64,000 nt of DNA from Pegea sp. RAD2-039 (lineage: Eukaryota > Chordata > Thaliacea > Salpida > Salpidae), in assembly GCA_034620365.1 (NCBI GenBank), contig JAQGEQ010000186.1, forward strand, positions 744,001 to 808,000, written 5' to 3'. This document shows, in pieces, positions 14,401 to 26,610 of the stretch. Position 1 is the first letter of the stretch; every line of letters starts with the position of its first letter. Position numbers and translations under genes: made by a program. The notes under the pieces are model-generated. The model saw only the letters and a list, made by a program, of their open reading frames with translations, did not search any database and was not told the DNA's origin.

Positions 14401-16327
14401 TTTATTTTTAAGCATATCAAACTCAACTTAAAACATTGAAAAATTGTTTTTTGCTTTATAGTCCTCTAATATTTTGCGCTAATAATTAAATTTATAAGAT
14501 AATGTTTAGAGTTTAAACATTAATTGATTTAAAAAGTTAATTTAAAGAAGCTGACAAATTGATATTCTTAATTCAGTTACTACTTAAAATTGTTAGATAT
14601 TAAATACAACTGATTTTCTAATGCGAAATACTGACAAATTATTTTGTTACTTCTTTTTATTTCACCAGCTATACTGTTAGCTGAGAAATATTTTTATTTT
14701 TTGACCTATTCCACCGAGTAAAATCAATAAATCCTTAAAACATTTTGAGGAGACAAATTCGTCTAACTCTAATCTGTCGGCATTTATATCTCAGTGAAAA
14801 CCACCTGGCTTTTTATTCATTTGATAGATTTTTGTCAGCAATATTCTCTAAATGTTTTATTCTTAGAGCTTGAATATTTCATGTGCAGATGTCAACAGAA
14901 GATAACAATCGTACATCAGTTCAAAAAGGAGTTTTTAGCAAATTTTATCAATTATAGATCTAAAAAACACTTTCAATTCTGACAATTGACAAAATACTAA
15001 AAACGTTTTAGATTTTTTTCTTTAAGCTTAAGACAAATCCTAATAAAATTTAGGAGAACTCTTTAGTAATGAAATTGTTAATCAATAAATGTTAACCAGT
15101 CAAATAGTGAAATCGATTATTCTAAAGTTCTATCATTAACTTGAGTTTTATTAAAGTTTAATGATAAAGCTAAATTGAATTTTAGAGTATATTTAATTAT
15201 CTTTTATGACAATATTGATTAAAATACATTCTTTATTTCAGTTTAAATATTTGAGAAGGTTTAGTTTACAAATTAAAGAAAATAAATCTTTTTTATTCAC
15301 ACCTTTCAATCTCTTAATTACTACCTTCCTCAAAAAGCTCTTTAAAAATTTCAGATGCTTTTGTATTATTGAGGATATTCTTTGTTAAAACTTAATGATT
15401 TCATTATGACAATTTATTTTCAATGAAAACATTATATGAGGTGTAAGTTTGCTTTTGGTGTGCTTCGTAAACTCAATTCAGCACTAACTGAAAGAAAATA
15501 AATATCAGAATATTTTGGTGTTGAAAAACTTTCTTTAGCTTTCACTTTTTAACTGAGAAATTGATTTGTAGAAATTTGAGCATCTGTATCGTCTAACAGA
15601 CCAGTAGAGAAAGTAGATTGTTTTACTTTTGTTGATTCAGTAATTTTACGAGTATAGATAGCTCGTTGAAATCAAGGTACGATCAACATCAATGTAATCG
15701 TACGATTTAATCATTTAAATTTTTATTTACTTTTAAATCTAATTTCTTATTATATTTGTAAGCTGAAAATGAAATGACTTAATGTTTAAATTTAGAAAGG
15801 AAAAAAAAATTAGTTAATATTTACATAAAGGTTGTGTTTAGTCACCTATCATATTCTTTATAAAGAAATGTACTTGAATAAAAAATCATTTGGTCAAAAA
15901 TAGACGAAGTTTCAGGTGAAATTTAAAAAGTAGTAATTTAGCTTTTATTCTAAAAAAATTAATTAAAATTAAAACATTTTCTTTGAATGATTATGAAAAT
16001 ATAAAACAAATATTTTACGCAACTTAATTAAAATTGTTGATTTATATGTTGTCTATGAAATTTAGCTAATAATTAACTAATAGACAAAATGTGTTTATTA
16101 AATTGAAGTTCAAAACGAAAATTTATCATTTCGTTTATTAGGTAGACAAGTTAAAGATAAAAAAGTTTTTTTTATGAAATTGATAGATATTTGTAAATTA
16201 GAAAACTTTAATATTATTATTAGTATAATTGTAAAAACTAGCCAACATCGAAACTAAAAATGACGTTAGTTAACAGAAAATTATTTTACCGCTCACGTAA
16301 ATTGTGATTAGTTTATTTTAACTTCTA
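5483..16327. other. A+T-rich intergenic stretch, no gene supported
   Basis: This stretch separates the divergent 5' ends of the GPCR and the GRAMD1 gene. It is dominated by A/T runs with frequent stops in all frames. Open frames at 6010-6207, 14794-14982 and 15206-15388 have biased F/L/K/I composition and no flanking splice sites that join to anything. A short GC-richer patch near 6613-6627 (GGCGCCACCTATT) partly resembles the CTCF-like motif seen elsewhere in the window. The two promoters must lie near its ends, but I see no decisive TATA or initiator element. Confidence 0.5.
13454..13469. repeat. (TA)n microsatellite
   Basis: A short run of about eight TA dinucleotides in the intergenic stretch. 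It has no apparent association with a gene. Confidence 0.8.
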
Positions 16328-19300
16328 ATGAACGAAAGGGATCAGGGTGAAAAAGAAATCAGTTCGGATAAAAGATCTTCAGATAAATCTAACTTACTCC
16401 GATGTGGAACGTCAGAATCTCTGTTAAATAGGACTTTATGTTCCAAATGTTCTGATAAACCTGAACTTTTCGAACAACGTTCAGTTAGTCTGAACAATGT
16501 GAACTCTAGCTGTGAAAATTGTGGAAGGCATTTACTTCAAGTGCCGAAAAATAGAAAAAGTTTGAGGTTTGATTCAGAAATTTCTACATTTGATGTTCCA
16601 GTTAGAAGAAAGAGGAGTAAAAAATTAAAAAGAAGAGCAAAGTCACTGTTGTGTGTATTTCCATTACGTAGAAAGTAAGAAGCTGTGAAGCTTATTAATA
16701 CGCTGATACTTTTCTATTTGTAACTTAAAACTGAGCAAACACACTAAATTTGAACTTCTCAAACCACCTGTAGCTTTTAGATACAAAAGATATTCAAAGA
16801 ATACAATTATACAACAAATTAAATTGTTTTTTTTCGGTGTGTTTTGATAAAAACCAGTATTTTGTAGTGAACAATCACTATTGGTTTTAGTTTTATAGAA
16901 CAATTTTGTAGCTACACAAATATAATTTTCTGAATGTAACCAGTCATAAGGTTTGTTTTGTTTCTTACCAATTATAAAGAGTATCAAATCACATAAAGTT
17001 ATGACTCAGCAAATTTTGTAATCTTAAACTAAGCCTGTAAAGTAATCTTCAAGACAATAAAGCTGATAAATAATATAAACAAAATTCGTAGAGAATGATA
17101 TAGTGTATTGAAAGTTTGTTTTTATAAATTACTTCATAACACTGTTGAAGCACATAATCTCATAGCAGAACGTTCACCACGTGACAAGGCAGTTTTTAAG
17201 TCACTACTTTAGTTGTTGTAACAGCTAGTAGGTTTGATTTGTATAATTTTGATTATTTCAAATATTCAAGTGTTCGCACTTGCCTTTTCAAGTGCATTTA
17301 CGCCATCAAGCACAACTTCTCACTTACTTAAAGTTAAATATCTTTATTTGTTTTCTTCAAACCGATTTCTAGTCTTTTAAATTTTTTTTCCAAATTTCCT
17401 TTTTAGTTTTATTCTTTTCACAAAAATCGAATTATTATTCAACATTCGTTATTCAATTAATACAGGAAATAACCAATCAGTAATTCCTTTCTTCTTCAGA
17501 TCATCTGCACCTAGCAACTACAGAACTCATCGTAAATCAACCAGTGACAGTTTGACCGGGGTTAATTTTCATTCGTTGTTAGGCCAAAGGTAAGATCATA
17601 AATCAGCCTCAAGCTACTTGATAAGAAGCACTTGAGAGAAATCCACTTTTTAGCAAAGCAATTAATACTGAAGCTGTACTGCAACATCAGTTTCTCTTGT
17701 TAGGTAGTTTTTGAAAAGATTTATTTGGCTCTCAAATGAGTTCAATCATTTTTTTTGCAAGTTTAAATTTCCGATTTAATTTTATTTCATTTAGAAAGAG
17801 ATTTTGTTTTAAAAGATCTAAAGTTTGAAAATTGATCAAAAGACTTGATGTTGAAAGATGTTGAACAGAAAGATCCTCTTTTTCTTCTTCTGTAATTTTA
17901 ATTAATTTCGAAACAAAATCTTCAGACTTTTATTTCTTTGGTTATTGAAGTAAAATTGAAGGAAGTTTTTGTGTCCTTAAATTATTTAATCTTAGAAGAT
18001 TTTTCAAATCTTAAGATCTATATCGATCAGAAAAAGAATTTTAAACTCTTTGAGGTCATTTAACTCTTGTAATAAATCAAAATAAAAAATGTCTGTTGAG
18101 CTTGAGAATTGTCACGTGACTAACTGTACTACTTTCAACATCGATTTAATTAATAATCTCAATTAGCAATATAAAATTTACAGAACAAATAAAGCTTTTT
18201 TTCCTTTTCTGGTTGAGTTTTTTTTAATTATTAAACATTGTGATGCTTATAAGAATGCACAATTTTGTTTAATTTTCACAATTTATCTTTCTGCTGTTAA
18301 TTTTTGAAGCTTCAAATGAAGGCTTTTGCTGAAAGGTTTAGTTTGCGTGATTCTGTTGCTGATTTAAAGATTTTATTTTCAGGTTGACTCCAAGAAGAGC
18401 TTCTTCTCATCCTATTGCTCCTTTGATTGTTAAATCCTCTAACGAAGATTCTGAAATCACTGTCAATGAGTCTGTAGCTGTTTCAGTAGATGAAGAAGAT
18501 GCAAATGAGGTTTATAGATTTGTCAATTTCAAACTGTGATTGTTTATTTGTGATTGTTTTTTGTGCTTGTTTATTTGTGATTATTCTTGTCATTTTGACT
18601 TTCAATAAACGTTTAAACTTTAAATCATTTAATTACTCAGCTTATTGATTTTTATATAAAAAAGATTTTTGTGATTTCACGAAATATATTATAAACATTT
18701 TAAGGATTGAATTTTCACAAAAATCTTTTAAAGTGATTCTAATTTCTTTTCTGTAATCTTTATTCAGATTCCATTTGATTACTGAGAAAATATTCTATCA
18801 ATTTATATAATATTAAAAATTGATAATAGTTAATAATTTACGCGATAATTAAATAATATTTTAATTTTATGTCTTCAGTATCTTTGGTATTGTAAAAAAA
18901 AAACGTTTAAAATATTTCAATTAACTTCAAGGTTATTTTATATCAATTCACTTTCTTTTTTTTCTATCTTCATTTATTTATTTCTGTTTTTACTTGCAAC
19001 TCACAAATTTTGTTGTTCTAAAAAAGAATTGTAATTAAAAAGGTAAATTTCTCTTTCTAAAAATATATTTAATTTTGTTGTGAGATATTTGGGATAAATC
19101 TGGAAAATACCACCCAACATATTTATACATCAACAACTAGAATTGATGTTTTCGACATCTTCATCTATCTGATGATGTATCTTCTGATGTAATGATCAAA
19201 ACTAACCTTTAAACTCATAAACAGCCAATTCGTGTTTTTCATTTTACTATAATCATTCGTCTGCAAAAATCATCTCACATTTTATACCAAGTCTTTACCA

Positions 19301-22300
19301 CTTGCTACTTAGTTGTTATTTTAATAAAATTAATTGAACTTTGTTAATTATTTAATCCAGAAATTAATTATTTATGAAATATTTTATATTTTTATTTGTT
19401 TTTATGTTTTTTTTTTAATCTTTAGCCTTCCTGTCTATTAGATTGTTTCCAGCCAGCTTAGATATTTCTACATCTACTGATCTCTTTTCAATAATCTAAT
19501 ATTCAATTTGACCTTATTTATTAATTAGATACAATTATTCAAAATATTTTTAAATTAAAATGAAACCAATCAGTAATTTGTAACAAACCAAACACTGTAG
19601 TATGTCTCTGTCTGATTTTCATTTTGTATTTACATTAACATGAACCGATCAAAGGTTACTTGAACCTAATCAAATATTATTTTCTAACTTTGCAATTTGC
19701 AGGACGAGAAAGAGACTGTAGAAGAAGTTCAGGACTCCTCATCTTTTCAGGATGCTTTAAACGGTAAATTTGGTGTCTAGTTGAATGACAGATTCAGTAA
19801 ATTATATTATTTAGAAGTGGATGATGAAGTAAGAAGACAAAAACCTCCATCAACTCTTAATTTAGCTTCTAATAACAATAATTTATTGGATAGTTCACAT
19901 ACAGCTAGCTCAAATAATAACTCTCCATTTGTCAAAGTTTGTGATCCTTTATAAGATGAGGATTCGGATTTGATGAGTACTTTTTGACAGGAAGCAGGTT
20001 CACCTAGTTTTCCTCCATCACCAAATAGAGAAATCGATAAAAGTACTTTCAACGAAAAGAACAAGTCAGTTGATGACTCAGTTTCTAAACGATCAATGAG
20101 TAGAAAGAAAAAGGTTTGTGTTCAGTCAACCGTAAATATTCGAGTTTATCTATTAAAGTCTATAAACAACTTTTCTGATTCAAATCATTTAGAGAACTTC
20201 TGAAAATTGCTTTCAACAAACTTATTTGTTTATTTTTACTTTAATGAAACGCGCACGCCCCCTAGCGGCCGTTTAAAAAAAGATCTTGACCGCTTGTAGC
20301 GCTCTGAGTAGCTTTAATTTAAGTTACACAAAAAACTTAAGAGCTTGTCTAGTATTTTCTTTTCTAATTTTAAAAATCAATAATTTAATAAATGAATAAA
20401 TTCATCAATTCATGTAATTTGATAGGACCTTTTCATACTAACTGACTATGAGATAGTTTTAAGCAAAATCTAAAATTAATTTCTTTTTTCAGCGCAACCA
20501 TGCTTCCTGGTATAATGTAAGTTTACAATTTTTGTTCAAACTTTTTTTTATGCGCGTTTGCTTTTATGAGCAGGTTTTATGTTGAATAGGTATTTTCTGA
20601 AAACAGCCATTTTAGTAGTAATAAGTTGATGAGGAAGTTTGAAGTATATCGATTAGTTGATATTAATAATAAGTATTTGAAGGAAATAAGTGGAAAATTA
20701 AAAAAAAGTTTTTCTCAATTTTATTTTAGCTTCTTTTAGATAAGTTAATTTATTTGGAAAAGAATTTGGTGGGTTTAAAAATAGTTTTTTTTTTCTATTT
20801 AAGTTTAAATATTTTGTCAGATTTTGCAACAATTTTTTTTGTTCAATTTTTTATCCTAATTTAAATTCAGAAGTAAAAAAAAAAAGAATTTTTCTTTTGT
20901 TGACATTTTCAACAACTTTTATTCAATATTTTGTTCATTTCTTGTAAACATTAAAAAAAGTTAATTCTTTAAAAGCTTTTTTCTTTTGTTGTGAGAATAT
21001 TCGTTTAACTTTTTTCATTCTTTCTACAAATTGTTCTAAAATCTCATTTTTTTAGTCATTTTGAAATTGTTTTACGTCAGTTTTTGATAGTTCCTCATTT
21101 GCTACTTCAATTTTAATTATTTTGTTTTCGTCATAGACTTGCTCGGACTAATTTTCTTTGTTGTTCAAAAATTAAACGAAAAATTGAACTTTGAGCTTAT
21201 CGTTGTCGGCGTTCAGACCTGCACTTTTCACGCTTCAATGATTTCGTCGACAAAAAGCTCGATAAAAATTTCGATATAAAAAAGATTATAGGAATTTCTG
21301 AATAAATAAATATCTGATAATTTTTTTATAGAATTTTATTTAATATTTAAATAGTTGATAAAAATGAGCCATAAAAGTGAAAAAACTCTTTCCAGCACTC
21401 TTTCTAAAACAAAAACCTCCAGTTCACTAAAATCTGATGTCTCAGAAACCAACAAGAAGTTATTTGATATATCAGATGGTTCAGAAACCACATCAGGTAA
21501 TAGTGGACCACATATTTGTAGGCCAGAGTCCTTAGCAATCCAGTCCAAATACAAAACTGGAACCCCACTAACTGACCTGGAGCCTACTTGGTATATAGAG
21601 ACCCCTAGCCCACAAACTAGTGTGTCCCTGATTGTCAGGACAAGTCCTGAGGCTAGGAGTGAAAAGAAAGTTTCTAGAATGTATAAAAGAAAATTAAAAG
21701 CTAAAAAAATGTACAAAAATGCAAAAGCTGATATTCAGCAACTACAGGTTGCAGATTTGTAAGATGATTAGAGATTGCCTGATTTGTGTTTCTTGTAGGT
21801 GTTGAGTCCTTCATATCGACAGAAGAATGAACATTTTCATAAATTCTTTAAAGAAGTTCCAGATGGAGAGAGATTGCTTGCAGGTACATCAACTGTTTTG
21901 TTGATTGGCTTATTTTTTAAACTTTTATTTGAACAGATGTATCTTGTGCTCTGGTCAACGATATTCTCGTTCAAGGTCGTCTTTACATCTCAGAAAATTA
22001 CATTTGTTTCCATTCCAATTTTCTCCGGTGGCAGAAAGTGGTCATTTTTACTTCTGGCCCGCACTCGACTAGTTAATGACGTCATCGATTTACAGGTGGT
22101 CACCAAATTTACGGATTGTATTTCGATTACGAAAGAGAAGTTAGCTCGAATTTTTCCTAACTCCATCTGTATCCAATCTGAATCAAAAGGAAAGCAACTC
22201 TTTACCAGTTTCACGTCACGTGATCGAACTTTCGCGCAAATTTCGCGAATTTGGGAGATGAGCAAAAGTGAACAGGTGTGACGTCATCAGCAGTTGATGA

Positions 22301-24338
22301 CGTCATGTTGACTGTTTTGTTTCGTAGCCCATGCCTCCCCAGCAGTTATGGGACACCGTCCGTTACCAATATGGTAGTGACTTAGGCTGTAGTTCTGAAA
22401 GTGATTACGTTAAAGCAGGTGATGACGTCATAAGACCGTGACGTCATCAGAAGTTTATAAAAGTTGATTTTTTAGACTCTGCAGATGAATCATCTAAAAA
22501 GAAAAAGAAGAATAGTAAAAAAAAGGTTTCAACTTCACTTTGATCTTCTTTATTTTGATTGGATGAATTTATTGCAGAGTAAAGAGTCTTCCTTAAAATC
22601 ATCCAACACATTTCCGAGTGTCTCAGCATCAATGATGATGACTCCGTCAGAGAGTACATCAGCAATCAATGCCACAAACTTCATCGAGTATTCGCAAGTA
22701 GCCACATCTTCTAATCTCTTCCTATCTAAAAATCACTTCATCTTTAACAGGCTTCTGCTGATGAAGATTTTCATTCAGAAGAAAATCATTTATCATCAAC
22801 TAAATCTTTCATAGGAGCTTTTCAAACAGATACCTTCACTTATTCTAATCCTGGTACCCATAAATCTTACTCTTTCATCCTAATCTTCATCATCTTCCTA
22901 TTTAGTTGAGTGTCAGCACATCTTAGATGATTTAAATCATCTTTATATGAATGAACAATACCCAATTCCAGCATTTCGACTCTTCAATGTACTCTTTGGA
23001 GAAGATTGCTCTTTCTATAAAGACTACCTCATTGAAAAGGGAACTAATAGTGAGTCTTCATCAACTCCAAAGCCTCAAAAAGCCATTTTATTCACTTTAG
23101 ACATCCAATTTGATCAATGGAGTTCTCCATCATCTACAGATGGAAACCGGACTCGAATTCTTGATTATGTTCTACCTCTCAATCATCCACTTGGTCCCAA
23201 GTCATCTCGGATCGTTGAAACACAGGTGAAGTGATGACATCACTGATGACGTCATCAAACAGTGATCTTCACAGATTTTATATCAAGCATCAGACTTAGG
23301 AAGAAGTTATGGGATTGATAGTATCACTCAGAACTACAACATCCCCTACTGTGATTACTTCCAATCAATTGTTCGCTACTCCATCAGAAGTATCAATCCT
23401 AGCTCCTCCGAGTTAAAGTAAGATCAAAGTGTCCTTGGATGTTGATCTCAGGATATCTTGCGCAGAGTCTCAGTTGGCTTGAAGTTTCTTAAAGATCCTT
23501 GGGGGATGGTGAAGAACTTCATTGAGAAGAACGCTTATGCTGGCATCCAAGAAAACTTTCAAAGACTCAGTAAGTCCTCATTTGATCTTCGGATCAAAGA
23601 TCATCTCCTCTTTCTACCACTAGGTGTCGAGCTACGCAAGTACGTCACCAGTCAAGTCGCGATAGCGAAAAAAGAGTCACGTATCCCTAAAACTGAATCA
23701 AATGTGCTACGTCATCGCAAGTCACGAGTTGATGACGTCATCGAAAAGTCGACAGGTTTGTGAAATTGTTGTGATGACGTCATCACTCACCATTTAATGT
23801 CCAACCTCAGACAAGCCAAAAACAACAGAAGAGATGACGTCATCTTCTTCTAAGCCTGTTATAGCAAATACACGTCATGATGACGTCATCACCGCTTCAA
23901 TCATCTCGAGAAACTCAATCTATCTCCTCATCTTTATCACAGTACTGATTTTGTTGTAAGTTGTTGATGACGTCATCCCTAAATCGTCACCTAGCAACCG
24001 ATTTGCAGATTGTTATATTTACTTTACATCAGTTACTCGATGCATCAGCGGCTGAAGCTTCTCGAAGAAGAGAAACTGATCCTTAGGTTGATCTCTCTTC
24101 TTTAAAGAGCCAATTTTTATTTTCCTCTTTTAGTGATCCACACAAATCCTTGGAAGATATTCTTCGTGAACATCTTGAAACGATCTCTTTTAAGTTAGAT
24201 CTTTTAAAGCAGAGATCAGAAGAAGATCGTATCTGGACGCAAGAGAATCAAAATCATCAAAATCTCCTGATCACGAATCTTTATGACAAGGTACCTTCTA
24301 TGAGCTCATCAAACATGACGTCATCGTCATCTCATTGA
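16328..24338 (+). CDS. GRAMD1: GRAMD1/Aster sterol transporter (GRAM, ASTER, TM)
   Basis: Twenty-one exons join in phase: 16328-16674, 17500-17589, 18383-18509, 19703-19763, 19815-19936, 19991-20113, 20493-20516, 21799-21883, 21937-22037, 22096-22275, 22328-22418, 22476-22525, 22578-22697, 22751-22853, 22906-23225, 23275-23417, 23466-23569, 23624-23755, 23811-23955, 24009-24086 and 24134-24338 (stop TGA), about 916 aa. Residues 1-298 are a Ser/Lys/Arg-rich disordered tail ending in a 24-nt microexon (RNHASWYN). Residues 299-420 are the GRAM domain (VLSPSYRQKNEHFHKFFKEV, CALVNDILVQGRLYISENYI, TKEKLARIFPNSI, FTSFTSRDRTF). LWDTVRYQYGSDLG and SESDYV match the linker. Residues about 542-730 are the ASTER domain (FRLFNVLFGED, NHPLGPKSSRIVETQ, YCDYFQSIVRYSI, DPWGMVKNFIEKNAYAGI). 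A single TM lies near 809-833 (SIYLLIFITVLILL), followed by a Glu/Lys-rich coiled segment. Known family members sit in the ER at plasma-membrane contacts, bind phosphatidylserine through GRAM and carry sterol through ASTER. The long N-tail is larger than usual for the family. Confidence 0.93.
18111..18120. promoter_or_regulatory. CLEAR-type E-box GTCACGTGAC in GRAMD1 intron 2
   Basis: A perfect 10-bp palindrome GTCACGTGAC lies in the second intron. A second CACGTGAC is at 17178-17185 in intron 1 and a CACGTCACGTGA run is in exon 10. This is the consensus bound by MiT/TFE and related bHLH-zip factors, which control lysosomal and lipid genes in known animals. Regulation of a sterol transporter by such a factor would make sense, but a 10-bp match is weak evidence. 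Confidence 0.3.
20254..20268. promoter_or_regulatory. CTCF-like motif in GRAMD1 intron 6
   Basis: CACGCCCCCTAGCGG stands out in otherwise A+T-rich intron sequence and differs little from the animal CTCF core GCCMYCTRSTGG. A second good match, AGCGCCACCTGGTG at 24416-24429, lies just past the stop codon, so the pair brackets the 3' half of the gene. Binding is inferred from motif shape only. Confidence 0.3.
21364..21747 (+). CDS. Probable alternative first exon of GRAMD1
   Basis: An ATG at 21364 opens 128 codons (MSHKSEKTLSSTLSKTKTSS at the start) inside the intron between the 24-nt microexon and the first GRAM exon. The frame ends ADIQQLQ followed by GTTGCA at 21748, exactly in phase with the GRAM exon at 21799 (VLSPSYRQ), so splicing would swap the 298-residue N-tail for a 128-residue one. 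Composition (Ser/Thr/Lys-rich, less A+T than its surroundings) looks coding. As an internal exon it would meet a stop at once, so it can only be a first exon. The 21120-21280 stretch upstream is richer in CpG than the rest of the intron and could be its promoter. The donor is weak, though other exons of this gene use similar ones. It could also be an unrelated nested ORF. Confidence 0.5.
22077..24323. repeat. Cluster of twelve TGACGTCA (CRE-type) palindromes
   Basis: Full TGACGTCA octamers start at 22077, 22279, 22298, 22423, 22439, 23247, 23733, 23775, 23835, 23881, 23968 and 24316, many extended to GATGACGTCATC or longer. Eight fall in short introns and four in exons, where they are translated as DDVI, MTS or similar. 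Such an octamer is expected far less than once in 2.2 kb. They match the CREB/ATF site, but their intragenic position and long palindromic flanks could also mean a dispersed palindromic repeat or RNA hairpins near splice sites. Confidence 0.85.
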
Positions 24339-24881
24339 TAGATCGCTCAACTGATGACCAATTCAACTAACCATAGCTGATGATAACACTATCCTTTGAT
24401 CTTCAGTTGTATGACAGCGCCACCTGGTGCTTGAAGAGTTATCTTTTGTAGAAAATGATGTAACTGTGAATGGTTGTTGTGACAACATCAACAGTTTTTC
24501 GTCGTTATTATTGAACTTTTTTATGTCAAATTTTAAGAGCTGTTTAATACGATTTTGCAATAATTCAATTTGATATCAGAAAATAATTTCTTGTTGTATG
24601 AGAATGTTGTAGAATCAAATTGTTGTTTCTGAGTTTGTAGTTTCATCTTCTAATCACAATCATTATTATTAGTTCACTTAATTACTTGTTATATTTGCTT
24701 TCTCTTAACCGATTACATTAGTTAATAAAAAGTTAATCAATTGCTGAAATTTAGTTTTGAATAAAAATCCATTTTCATTTAAGATTATTTTGGAAGTTCC
24801 AAGATTCACTTAGAAAATATTTCATAAATAAAAGTCTTAAAGGAGATTATTTAAAAAAAATTAAAGAGCTTTTTTCATTAT
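24339..24881 (+). other. GRAMD1 3' flank and likely 3' UTR
   Basis: After the TGA the sequence returns to high A+T. The first AATAAA is at 24724-24729, about 390 nt past the stop, with further AATAAA hexamers near 24760 and 24825. Any of these could be the poly(A) signal. A CTCF-like motif lies at 24416-24429. I see no other gene. Confidence 0.5.
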
Positions 24882-25470
24882 TTAATTACATAGAAGTGAA
24901 TCAACCTTAGTTATTACTCCCAATATTTTACATTCTGTTATAAGATATTCTTCTCTAAATGGGATACTTAGCTTGGCAAAGTCAGGTGTACAAAGTCCCA
25001 ATCCATTAATCAAATGTATGAAAGAGGTTAGAAAGTTGAATGAAAAACAGCGGTTCACCACTGAGTCCAGACAATAGATGTAGAAATTCTTAGTATTGCT
25101 AGAAAAGAGCTTTTTGGGATCATTTAGTGATGAAGAAAATTCTGATATCATTGATGTAAGTATTGAAGATAAGAGGGCCAATAATGTTGTCTCAAGGGAC
25201 ACCATTGAAAACCCCAAAAAATTGAAACAGACTTATTGATGACTTGTTAAGCTAAGTTAGATGATTATTGTCCCTTACTGTCACTCTAATCGTTTTTGGA
25301 GTCTATAGACAGCTTAAGTTGTTTCCATCTCTTAATAAATAAGTACCAGCCAAACATCATCTAATTTCTTAAGGTTTCCCAAAGTCATCAAAGACTTCGA
25401 TATTGTCATCTCCCATCACTTAGAATAGGCTCACCTCATAAATTAATTGTTAATAACTAGTTTAGTCATC
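24882..25470 (-). mobile_element. Decayed LINE reverse-transcriptase fragment
   Basis: Read on the minus strand, this stretch holds a broken version of the RT palm region: FFGVFNGVP then IIGPLIFNTYINDI, matching the SGVPQGSILGPLLF.IYINDL block of non-LTR retrotransposon RTs. Upstream codons (higher coordinates) give fragments such as VFDDFGK that resemble the FDKAFD block. Stops and frame changes interrupt it repeatedly, so it is an old remnant. Its ends are uncertain and the clade cannot be named safely. Confidence 0.5.
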
Positions 25471-26610
25471 TACACCGACATTGGAAAAGTTTCATGTTTT
25501 GATATCAAATACTAACAAATATTTCAGTGCTTTAATATTTGGTCTGAAAATTTATTACTTAGAGTATTGTGTTGGTAATTGTTTATCAAAATTATCAAAA
25601 CATTAACACCACAACCGATTACCATTTCAAGTAACTTTTGAAAAATGCTTCTTGTATAAGTGAGTCAGACTATATAATTGACAGTTATAAAAATATGCGT
25701 CAAATTACGAATTAAAATAAATTTAATCAAAAATTTTGAATTTATGAGTATTTGATTACTAGAAGCTTAATCATATTCACTTAACGTTTTTCTTATTTTT
25801 GAGTGGGTTTGTGTTACAGATATATTGACCAAAAACCAAATATTACAAGCAAAGAGATAATTGGAAGGTATCACAACTTAAGATTAATAAAGAAAGAATA
25901 GAAACACTGTAGAGGAATAGTAAACGTAAACTACGAATCAAAAATATTATATGACAAAATGATGACAACAAATTGCTATCAAAGACTTGATTTTGTAAGC
26001 GCTTCAAAAGTATCCATGACCAGACCTGGATCAAAGGACTTAGATCATCAAAGATCGTAACGCAAGTTTTATTCCAAGTTTTATAAATTAATTTAACCAA
26101 TACTATGAAAATAAAAAATTATCAATAAAGCTTTTTATGTTTATATTCTTAGATAGAGGTTTAAAAGCTAATACAACACAAAGCTTTTAAGTGTTACCAG
26201 CTGGCAATATAACACTTATAGAGACAAATATCGATATTTTTATGACAAATAAGTTATTTAATTTTAATACTGCTTTCCAACAGTGCTAGTTTCGTTTTCA
26301 GAATTCTTTTAACATTAAGTCTTTAGCTATGCTTTTTATATATGTTTTTTGAATTAAACCAGCTATGAGAAAAGTTACTACTGGCTACTTCCTGTTTTGA
26401 CGTTTGAATTAAACTTTCTTTTAGTTTGCATATTTAATTCTCTATTAACTTTTTTTGCGACTTAAAGATATAAATTTTAATATATAAACCGATACCAAGT
26501 CTTTAGTATATAATACTCAATATAAACAGTGAGATTAAAGCTCCTTATCAAGATGTGATCTTCAACAAACAAGAAAACAAGAAGTTAACCGTTGTAGACA
26601 ATCTAAACTA
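25471..26610. other. Unassigned sequence before the tandem array
   Basis: No supportable gene. A lysine/arginine-rich, stop-interrupted plus-strand patch near 25850-26090 could be more retroelement debris. Homology to the tandem units begins near 26610, where the ATTCATTGCCAT block shared by all units appears. Confidence 0.4.

Noticed and set aside
14794-15388. Two plus-strand ORFs of about 60 codons
   Set aside because: No recognisable domain, no start context and no neighbouring exons.
16671-16678. Stop codon closing GRAMD1 exon 1 as a single-exon 116-aa gene
   Set aside because: The TAA is part of a GTAAGA donor. Splicing at 16674 continues the frame through to the GRAM and ASTER domains.
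16664-16987. 107-codon minus-strand ORF overlapping the end of GRAMD1 exon 1 and intron 1
   Set aside because: It lies in intron sequence opposite a real gene and has a composition typical of chance frames.
21336-21716. 126-codon minus-strand ORF opposite the alternative first exon
   Set aside because: The plus-strand frame is in phase with GRAMD1 splicing; the minus frame has no partner exons.
23455-23465. Acceptor at 23451 for GRAMD1 exon 17, giving DILRRVSVGL
   Set aside because: It breaks the phase set by the previous exon. The next AG at 23465 restores it and aligns KVSVGLKFLKDPWG with the family.
25843-26100. 85-codon minus-strand ORF with hydrophobic C-terminus
   Set aside because: No homology and no splice context, and the opposite strand looks like broken retroelement sequence.
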